Shown: one piece after another, positions 35,081-40,497 of the stretch
How the letters are laid out: each line of letters starts with the position of its first letter
Numbering within the stretch: position 1 is the stretch's first letter
The notes under the pieces: model-generated
Told to the model about the DNA's origin: nothing
Seen by the model: the letters and a program-made list of their open reading frames with translations, nothing else
Database searches by the model: none
Source of the DNA: Methanotorris formicicus Mc-S-70
GTDB taxonomy: Archaea > AGJL01 > Methanococci > Methanococcales > Methanococcaceae
Length of the DNA stretch: 40,497 nucleotides
Direction of reading: 5' to 3'
NCBI RefSeq assembly: GCF_000243455.1
Contig: NZ_AGJL01000012.1
Location: 1 to 40,497, forward strand
Position numbers and translations under genes: made by a program

Positions 35081-35299
35081 TTATACCGTATTATCATGTT
35101 CCATAATATCATCGATAAGTTCCCTACCCATTTCGTCAATTTTATGGGAAATAAACATCCTTCTACAGCAATATTTCCTAATTCCTAAATCATCTAAAAT
35201 ATCTTTTGGATTCTCCCCATTGAGAATTCTCTTAACATACTCTTCATAAACCTCAGATATAACATTTCCACAAGAAAAACACCTAACTGGAAATATCAC
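35081..35299 (-). CDS. rpoN: RNA polymerase subunit N
   Basis: A 72-residue Rpo10 (RpoN), a zinc-binding assembly subunit like Rpb10. A GTG start at 35299 is chosen because GGTGAT lies four bases before it and the protein then begins MIFPVRCFSCGNVI as in relatives. Zinc ligands are the CFSC pair and the CC of RKYCCRRMFISHKI. It follows S9 after 64 bases. Confidence 0.93.
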   Translation of the reverse strand: MIFPVRCFSCGNVISEVYEEYVKRILNGENPKDILDDLGIRKYCCRRMFISHKIDEMGRELIDDIMEHDNTV

Positions 35300-35363
35300 A
35301 TTCATCACCAAATATTAATTCTTTTAAAAAAAACAACTAAAAATTAAAAAGTAAATAAATAAT

Positions 35364-35771
35364 TTATCTGTAAGATTTTTGTCTTTTTGCTCTTGGACCT
35401 TTTGTTGACCTACTTGGTTTGTGAGGCTCTGTTCTTCTTGCATCACTAACAAGGAGGGTTCTATCGTAAGCAAGGAATTTCTCTTTTATTTTTGGATCTC
35501 CTGTGAATCCAACAATTACCTTACCAATTGCGGTTCTTGCAGCATCCATCTGCCCCATAATTCCTCCGCCTTTAACAACGACATCAATATCCATTTGTTT
35601 TATAACTTCTTCCCCTGCTAAGATAATAGGTTCCATTAACTTCATTCTTTTGTATTTTGGCTCAATTAATTCAATTGGAACTTTATTTATCCTTATTCTA
35701 CCTTTTCCAGGCCTTGCAGTCGCTCTCGCAATGGCAGTTTTTCTTTTACCAACAGTATGGACAATTTTCAT
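35364..35771 (-). CDS. rps9: 30S ribosomal protein S9
   Basis: A 135-residue S9 (uS9) whose basic C-terminal tail reaches the P-site t[23 protein letters not shown] is the N-terminal signature and [20 protein letters not shown] the core; the end is [12 protein letters not shown]. It starts at ATG after GAGGTGATTAA, 13 bases after the L13 stop. Confidence 0.97.
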   Translation of the reverse strand: MKIVHTVGKRKTAIARATARPGKGRIRINKVPIELIEPKYKRMKLMEPIILAGEEVIKQMDIDVVVKGGGIMGQMDAARTAIGKVIVGFTGDPKIKEKFLAYDRTLLVSDARRTEPHKPSRSTKGPRAKRQKSYR

Positions 35772-35784
35772 TTAATCACCTCAT

Positions 35785-36198
35785 TTAGAATTTTGCACCT
35801 AACCACTTACTTAACTCTTCAACTGTTATATATTTATTTGTGTTTGGCTTGTGAACCATGTTTACATCAATGTTCAATCCTTCTGGAACCCCAACATAAA
35901 CCTTAACCCTTTTAAATGCCTCTCTTCCTTTTGGTTTTTTGTATGGAAGCATTCCTCTAATGACTCTCCTTACGATATCGTCTGGTCTTCTTGGATATTT
36001 TGGACCCATTCTTCTTGGGTTTGTTTTGCTTTTTCTCATTCTTTTTTGTAAGTATTTTTTAAGTATGTATTCTCTGTTTCCTGTAATAATTGCCTTCTCA
36101 GCATTGACAATAATAACCTCTTCCCCTTTTAGTGCCATTTTTGCTACGTATGATGCTAATCTCCCAACAACAGCATTTTCTGCATTTACTACTACCAT
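35785..36198 (-). CDS. rpl13: 50S ribosomal protein L13
   Basis: A 137-residue archaeal L13 (uL13). It begins [40 protein letters not shown] and [20 protein letters not shown] are conserved. The ATG follows AGGTGGAATT. It lies between L18e and S9. Confidence 0.97.
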   Translation of the reverse strand: MVVVNAENAVVGRLASYVAKMALKGEEVIIVNAEKAIITGNREYILKKYLQKRMRKSKTNPRRMGPKYPRRPDDIVRRVIRGMLPYKKPKGREAFKRVKVYVGVPEGLNIDVNMVHKPNTNKYITVEELSKWLGAKF

Positions 36199-36259
36199 AA
36201 TTCCACCTATACGTGTTTTTTCTAAAATAAAATAAATTTAAAAATTTAAATAAATAATA

Positions 36260-36619
36260 TTATGCCATAATTTTCACTTTTGAACCTTTTGGATTTTCTT
36301 TAATTAATTCTTCAATTGTTATGCATCTTCCGCCTACTGACTCAATGATTTCTTTAGCAGTCTTTGAGAATGCAAATGCAGCAACTGTAACCTTATGACT
36401 TATTGCTCCAGCACCTAAAACTTTACCAGGGACTATAACAACGTCTCCTTCTTTTGTGTATCTGTTTATTTTACTAACATTTACTTCTGCCCTATTTCTT
36501 GCAGGTTTTGCCAATCTTCTTGCAATATCCTTCCAAATCTTAGCGTTATTTTTATAGGATTCCTCTTTCAATACCTTTATTAATTCAACGAGTTTTGGGT
36601 TTGTGGCTTTTATTTTCAT
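36260..36619 (-). CDS. rpl18e: 50S ribosomal protein L18e
   Basis: A 119-residue L18e, the archaeal/eukaryotic counterpart of bacterial L15-like proteins. Landmarks are [40 protein letters not shown] and [20 protein letters not shown]. The ATG follows CGGTGAGATA. It sits between RpoD and L13, the usual archaeal order. Confidence 0.97.
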   Translation of the reverse strand: MKIKATNPKLVELIKVLKEESYKNNAKIWKDIARRLAKPARNRAEVNVSKINRYTKEGDVVIVPGKVLGAGAISHKVTVAAFAFSKTAKEIIESVGGRCITIEELIKENPKGSKVKIMA

Positions 36620-36659
36620 TATCTCACCGTGTTTCCTTTTTTTAGGAAGTTAATAAAAC

Positions 36660-37244
36660 TTAATCTTCTTTGAGATTTGATGCCTCAAGTTCTGATAAAA
36701 ATACCTCTGCTTTATTTTTTAATATTTCAACAGATGTCTTTAATATATCTTCTGGATCCATATTACCAAAGGACTCAACTAAAAACTCAACCTCATCATC
36801 GCTAATTTGTTTGTAGGTGGCATTACAAGGTTGCCATTTAGCATGAATCTTCCCAATACCAACAGTTGCCTCACATACGAGTTCTATCCTTTGCCCCTCT
36901 CTTAATTTTATTATTGGTATATTTTTGAATACAACTTCCCCATTTTCAGATTTTAAATCAGATGAATAAACTGTGCAGGGCCCTTCTTTAATTAAAGTAA
37001 AGGTTATGACTTCATCTTCACTAACAGGTTTCCCTTTGATTGGTATTAATCCCAACCTATGGGCCAAGATTTCATCATGCATGGATGATGTATTTTCATG
37101 GACATAGACGTTTTCGATGGCATAAGTTGGAACTTCAGAGATCATAATTCTTCTTATGGCATTTGAAAATGATATAGGGGCTTTTAATGTGAATTTAAAG
37201 ATTTCCCCTATTTTGGTTTTTTCTTTTTCTTTAATATTAATCAA
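36660..37244 (-). CDS. rpoD: RNA polymerase subunit D
   Basis: A 194-residue Rpo3 (RpoD), like Rpb3, which pairs with RpoL to nucleate polymerase assembly. It starts at TTG 37244, four bases after GGGGTGAT; no ATG nearby fits. FSNAIRRIMISEVPTYAIEN and HDEILAHRLGLIPIKGKP are family signatures. There are only three cysteines and no ferredoxin motif, so the Fe-S cluster domain of some archaeal RpoD proteins is missing here. Confidence 0.96.
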   Translation of the reverse strand: MINIKEKEKTKIGEIFKFTLKAPISFSNAIRRIMISEVPTYAIENVYVHENTSSMHDEILAHRLGLIPIKGKPVSEDEVITFTLIKEGPCTVYSSDLKSENGEVVFKNIPIIKLREGQRIELVCEATVGIGKIHAKWQPCNATYKQISDDEVEFLVESFGNMDPEDILKTSVEILKNKAEVFLSELEASNLKED

Positions 37245-37282
37245 ACTACATCACCCCAAACAGAACGAAAGAAATTAGCAAT

Positions 37283-37666
37283 TTACCTCCTACTCTTCCT
37301 TGGTGTTGTACCATCGTGTGGGATTGGTGTGACATCCTCAATTCTTCCAATTCTGATTCCTGCTCTTGCCAATGCCCTTATTGCTGCCTGTGCTCCAGGA
37401 CCTGGTGTTCTTGATTTGTGTCCACCTGGAGCCCTAACTTTTACGTGAACTGCTTCAATGCCTCTCTCTTTTAAAATCTCTGCTATTTTAAATGCAGCCT
37501 GCATTGCTGCGTAAGGTGAAGCCTCATCTCTTTGGTTTTTTACTATCATACCACCAGAAATTCTCGCAATTGTTTCTGCTCCAGTTATATCGGTGACATG
37601 GAGTATTGTGTTGTTGTATGACGCGTATATGTGGACAACTCCCCACCTTTCGACTTTTTCAACCAT
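37283..37666 (-). CDS. rps11: 30S ribosomal protein S11
   Basis: A 127-residue archaeal S11 (uS11) of the platform near the mRNA exit. It begins [40 protein letters not shown] and [17 protein letters not shown] are conserved. ATG after CAAGGTGGTTATTA. It follows S4 by 73 bases and precedes rpoD by 38. Confidence 0.97.
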   Translation of the reverse strand: MVEKVERWGVVHIYASYNNTILHVTDITGAETIARISGGMIVKNQRDEASPYAAMQAAFKIAEILKERGIEAVHVKVRAPGGHKSRTPGPGAQAAIRALARAGIRIGRIEDVTPIPHDGTTPRKSRR

Positions 37667-37739
37667 TAATAACCACCTTGAATCCTATTTTTTTACCCAA
37701 TCAAAAATTATTAATAATTTTAAAAAAATTAAAAATTAC

Positions 37740-38297
37740 TTATTGAGAAACTTGTTCTTGACTTTCTTCAGTTTCAACAGTAATTTTTGCCCTTTCAGGG
37801 TGATCTTTAGAGCTGAATGGTGAATTTGGTGTGTAGTCAATAGCATCTTCTTCATCAACTGTGACCATATAACTTGGGGCTGTAACTTTTCTTCCGTTTA
37901 CCGCAATATGTCCGTGGACAATTAACTGCCTTGCCTGTTTTATTGTTCTTGCTAAACCTTTTCTAAATACAATTGTTTGCAATCTTCTCTCTAAGATATC
38001 TTCAATTGTTAATGCAAGGATATCATCTAATGTTGGATTTTCTTTTTTAAGTATACCATATCTTTTTAATACGTTGAATAATTGTTGTGCTTCCCTTGCA
38101 CCTTGCTCTGTTGTATCGCTAATCAATCTTCTTGCCTGCCTTCTGTAGTTTCTTAATTTTGTTTCTGCTTTCCAAACCTCTCTTTTATTAACTAAACCAT
38201 ATCTCCCACATAATTCATGTTCTCTTTCAATTCTTTCTTTAATCCAAGGGTGGTTTGGAGTGTCATATTTTTTTCTTGGTTTTTTTGGATCTCCCAT
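37740..38297 (-). CDS. rps4: 30S ribosomal protein S4
   Basis: A 185-residue archaeal S4 (uS4), an assembly initiator of the small subunit. The ATG at 38297 follows GGTGA; an earlier in-frame ATG at 38306 is less likely. [20 protein letters not shown] is the archaeal N-terminus. The S4 RNA-binding domain is [20 protein letters not shown] then [19 protein letters not shown]. The tail is Gln/Glu-rich. Confidence 0.97.
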   Translation of the reverse strand: MGDPKKPRKKYDTPNHPWIKERIEREHELCGRYGLVNKREVWKAETKLRNYRRQARRLISDTTEQGAREAQQLFNVLKRYGILKKENPTLDDILALTIEDILERRLQTIVFRKGLARTIKQARQLIVHGHIAVNGRKVTAPSYMVTVDEEDAIDYTPNSPFSSKDHPERAKITVETEESQEQVSQ

Positions 38298-38425
38298 CGA
38301 TTTCACCTTCTATTTGACGTTTTTAATGTTGATTCGTGTTTGATTCCATAATTTCTTAATTATACATATGCAATTAAAAAATTAAGAGATGTTTTATAAT
38401 TAATTTTTTGGAAATTAATGAACCA

Positions 38426-38884
38426 TTACTTCTTCCTTCTGGAAACTCCAACAGTTTGACCTCTTCTGAATGTACTTTTTGTTCTTTGTCCTCTACATGG
38501 CAATCCTAATTCGTGTCTTATACCTCTGTAGCATCTGATTTTCTTCAATCTGTTGATGTCTTCTTGTATAGCAATGGTTAAATCTGATTCGATTATGTGT
38601 TTGTCTTCTCCAGTGTAGTAATCTTTTTTTCTGTTGAACATCCATGATGGAATTCCAAATTTAGCAGGATCACTGAGAATTTCCTCAATCTTTTTAACTT
38701 CTTCATCTGTTAAGTAACCTGCTAATTTTTTTTCATCTAATTTTGCCACTCTAATTATAGCCTTAGTTATTGCTTCCCCAATACCATATATCTCTTGTAA
38801 AGCACGTGCTAGTGGCTTTTTACCATCTATATCTGTTCTGGATATCCTAATTAAGTATTTAAAATCTGTCTGTTCTTGGGTCAA
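38426..38884 (-). CDS. rps13: 30S ribosomal protein S13
   Basis: A 152-residue archaeal S13 (uS13) of the small-subunit head. It starts at TTG 38884, after GGAGGTG with a five-base gap. [20 protein letters not shown], a helix-two-turn-helix ([17 protein letters not shown]) and [20 protein letters not shown] are conserved. It is the first gene of this minus-strand ribosomal and RNA polymerase operon. Confidence 0.97.
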   Translation of the reverse strand: MTQEQTDFKYLIRISRTDIDGKKPLARALQEIYGIGEAITKAIIRVAKLDEKKLAGYLTDEEVKKIEEILSDPAKFGIPSWMFNRKKDYYTGEDKHIIESDLTIAIQEDINRLKKIRCYRGIRHELGLPCRGQRTKSTFRRGQTVGVSRRKK

Positions 38885-38910
38885 TGTTGCACCTCCAAAG
38901 AATAATCGTG

Positions 38911-38920
38911 TTTATAAAAA
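38911..38920 (-). promoter_or_regulatory. Box A promoter of the S13 operon
   Basis: On the minus strand TTTTTATAAA lies about 27 bases before the S13 start, between tRNA-Ser and S13, so the leader would be nearly absent. The T-run next to it could end tRNA-Ser transcription. Confidence 0.55.
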
Positions 38921-38950
38921 TAAATTTGTTAAAAAGAACGGGAAAATCAG

Positions 38951-39039
38951 TGGCGCAGAGGGGGGGATTTGAACCCCCGCGGGGCCGAGCCCCATGGGAT
39001 TTCCAGTCCCACGCCTTGGCCGGGCTAGGCTACCTCTGC
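38951..39039 (-). tRNA. tRNA-Ser (anticodon GGA)
   Basis: On the minus strand, GCAGAGG (5' end at 39039) pairs with CCTCTGC, followed by G and an encoded CCA at 38951-38953. The anticodon stem TGGGA/TCCCA encloses CTGGAAA, anticodon GGA. The long variable arm (GGGGCTCGGCCCC) is class II and typical of tRNA-Ser. GGTTCAAATCC is the T-loop region. Confidence 0.96.
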
Positions 39040-39070
39040 TCAAAAAAGCATACTTTATTTTACACTATGC

Positions 39071-39082
39071 GATATAAATATG
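39071..39082 (-). promoter_or_regulatory. Box A promoter of tRNA-Ser
   Basis: On the minus strand CATATTTATATC lies about 32-43 bases before the mature 5' end of tRNA-Ser, the usual place for an archaeal tRNA promoter. Confidence 0.65.
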
Positions 39083-39198
39083 TTTCGATATGATGGATTT
39101 ATATACTTAAATCCCTAGCCTACTGATTTCCCCGTTCTTCGTGTTTCATATATGTTTTCAAATATTATTTAAAGGGATATATATCCTTTTCGGTAATA

Positions 39199-40144
39199 TG
39201 TGGTATCCCGAAATTATTTCGCACATGATAATTATAAATATTCGAATGATAACACTCGTAAAAATATGAGAGGGGTGAAACTAAACCAGAAGAAAATTCG
39301 AAAAATAATTAGATGGAAAGAGAACGAAAGTTATAGCAAAGAAACTAAATATATCCGAACGTAGGGTTCAGCAGATATGGAGAGAGTATCGGGAAACTGG
39401 AAGAATTCCCGAATTAAAACGTAGAGGTAGAAAGCCAAGGAACATAGATAAAGAAACTATCGAATTGGTCTTAAATGCTTTGCCGAAATGTAAGCTAACG
39501 AGTCCCGTTCATTTAGAGAAGTATATAGAACGTAGGCATAATATACACATCCCACATAATCGTATATATACTATACTAAAAGAGATGGGCATAACACAAC
39601 CACGAAAGAAGAAAAAGAAGCCAAAGCGATTCAACGTCTTAAAACCTACGAACTATGCATATGGATTTTAAAATGGTAGATATTAGTAAAATTAGATATT
39701 ACCTACTGCTAATAATAGACGACCATAGTAGATATATCTTACATGTTAAGTTGTATGAAGAAGCGACATCAGACGTTGTAATTTCTGCTTTAAAAAGTAT
39801 GGGAAATCTAAAAAGATATTAACCGATAATGGAACTCAATTCGTTCCTACGAGAGGAGGAGTATCTAAATTCCAGAAGTTTCTACTGGAAAATCGGATTT
39901 TGCATATAAGAACCTCTGTTAGACATCCCAAACAATAGGAAAAGTTAAAAGGATAAATAGAGAAATTGAATATCGATTATATATGTTCAATAGTTTAGAA
40001 AAGTTCGTAGATTGGCATAATCGAGTAAAACCACATCGTTCTCTTAATTTTAAAACTCCTTATGAAGTTTATTATGGTGTAGAGTGTGATAAGGAGGTGA
40101 TTAGCGTATGAAAAATTATGGTGAAATAATTTCAGGATACAACA
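39199..40144. mobile_element. Decayed IS481-type insertion sequence, 946 bp
   Basis: The 24-base ends, 39199-39222 and the reverse complement of 40121-40144, agree at 21 of 24 positions and both begin TGT; both contain GAAATTATTTC. Inside is one transposase of the IS481/rve type, broken by frameshifts. No clear target duplication is seen beside the ends. The element lies between divergent tRNA-Ser and tRNA-Gly promoters. It uses many CGA and CGT codons, unlike host genes. Confidence 0.85.
39266..40111 (+). pseudogene. IS481-type transposase (rve integrase core), broken
   Basis: From ATG 39266 a helix-turn-helix region follows after an early frameshift (AKKLNISERRVQQIWREY), then RIPELKRRGRKPRNIDKE, and LPKCKLTSPVHLEKYIE. 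Near 39650 the frame shifts; MHMDFKMVDI and LLIIDDHSRYILHVKL carry the first aspartate of the DDE triad. LTDNGTQFVPTRGG carries the second, after another shift. The third position reads GKVKRINREIE, with lysine where GKVER is expected, so the catalytic glutamate is lost. The end is FKTPYEVYYG. At least three frameshifts and this change mean it is inactive. Confidence 0.85.
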
Positions 40145-40167
40145 ACAACCTCCATACAACCGAAAAG

Positions 40168-40178
40168 TTTATATATTA
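40168..40178 (+). promoter_or_regulatory. Box A promoter of the tRNA-Gly pair
   Basis: TTTATATATTA stands about 46 bases before tRNA-Gly(GCC), within 35 bases of the right end of the IS481-type element. Confidence 0.6.
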
Positions 40179-40223
40179 GTTTCTCCATTGTATAGTTTGC
40201 TCTGATTGAAATGGTAAAAAAGT

Positions 40224-40299
40224 GCGGCCTTGATGTAGTCTGGTAACATACGGGCCTGCCACGCCCGTTCCCCGGGTTCAAATCCCGGAGGCCGCACCA
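40224..40299 (+). tRNA. tRNA-Gly (anticodon GCC)
   Basis: GCGGCCT at 40224 pairs with AGGCCGC, followed by A and encoded CCA ending at 40299. The anticodon stem CGGGC/GCCCG encloses CTGCCAC, anticodon GCC. GGGTTCAAATCCC is the T arm. It is followed after 24 bases by a second tRNA-Gly. Confidence 0.97.
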
Positions 40300-40323
40300 G
40301 TGATTTGGGGCTTGTTTATTCGT

Positions 40324-40399
40324 GCGCCGGTGGTGTAGCCTGGTATCACTCTGGCCTTCCAAGCCAGCGACTCGGGTTCGAATCCCGACCGGCGCACCA
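40324..40399 (+). tRNA. tRNA-Gly (anticodon UCC)
   Basis: GCGCCGG at 40324 pairs with CCGGCGC, followed by A and encoded CCA ending at 40399. The anticodon stem CTGGC/GCCAG encloses CTTCCAA, anticodon TCC. GGGTTCGAATCCC is the T arm. It is likely co-transcribed with tRNA-Gly(GCC). The remaining 98 bases of the window show no feature. Confidence 0.97.
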
Positions 40400-40497
40400 T
40401 TATCAGTATCTCCGAATATGCATTAGATATACACAACCGAGTATTACTACCATAATCAAAGGAAGGTTTGCTAATACAAGTTTGCAAAGTCGTTAAT

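Noticed and set aside
34831-35188. Frames across the tRNA-Pro locus on both strands
   Set aside because: They run through the tRNA and have no family resemblance.
40132-40496. Frames across the two tRNA-Gly genes
   Set aside because: Translations of tRNA sequence, not proteins.

Overview
The window is AT-rich (about one third G+C by eye), has GC-rich tRNAs with encoded CCA, AT-rich box A promoters, and ribosome binding sites of the GGTGAT or GAGGTG type 4 to 6 bases before the start codon. Together with MfnE, archaeal ribosomal and RNA polymerase gene order, AdkA, an archaeal YidC-like protein and archaeal SecY, this points to a hyperthermophilic methanogen of the Methanococcales, most like Methanocaldococcus or Methanotorris. 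The gene order closely follows what I remember of Methanocaldococcus jannaschii in several blocks. I had no database to confirm this. Host genes use almost only AGA and AGG for arginine.

Layout. 91-2347: a two-cluster ferredoxin-like protein with a radical SAM partner, the methanofuran kinase MfnE, a small zinc-ribbon protein and elongation factor 1-beta. 2606-14898: the long archaeal S10/spc-type superoperon (L22, S3, L29, SUI1, RNase P component 1, S17, L14, L24, S4e, L5, S14, S8, L6, L32e, L19e, L18, S5, L30, L15), then SecY, AdkA and the EMC3/YidC-like insertase. 15017-19321: an accessory block of six co-directional genes for exported or membrane proteins (Cys-rich secreted protein, CWB2-domain protein with a Met/His-rich tail, DUF2202 ferritin-like lipoprotein, a secreted partner, two NapH-like iron-sulfur membrane proteins) behind a promoter carrying repeated TAGTCA boxes. 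I think this is the most interesting unit in the window: a possible extracytoplasmic metal-handling and electron-transfer system.

19322-33389: mixed genes: RqcH/NEMF, a membrane-anchored transglutaminase-like protein, ArgS, TrpG, a CYTH protein, an HTH-ACT regulator, a DUF2334 deacetylase-like protein, a decayed IS1595-type element, MoaC, ScpA, PmbA, a lone Cas6, a flavin disulfide oxidoreductase with a VTT membrane protein, and HypC. 33400-38884 on the minus strand: a ferredoxin and the second ribosomal/RNA polymerase operon (S13, S4, S11, RpoD, L18e, L13, S9, RpoN, tRNA-Pro, RpoK, enolase-like paralogue). 38951-40399: tRNA-Ser, a decayed IS481-type element with 24-base terminal inverted repeats, and two tRNA-Gly genes.

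Besides the accessory block, the main unexplained signals are a GC-rich RNA hairpin filling the space between the SUI1 and RNase P protein genes (4403-4457), a duplicated scpA 3' end around a 126-base insert (29046-29225), and two insertion sequences whose inverted repeats can still be paired although their transposases are dead.
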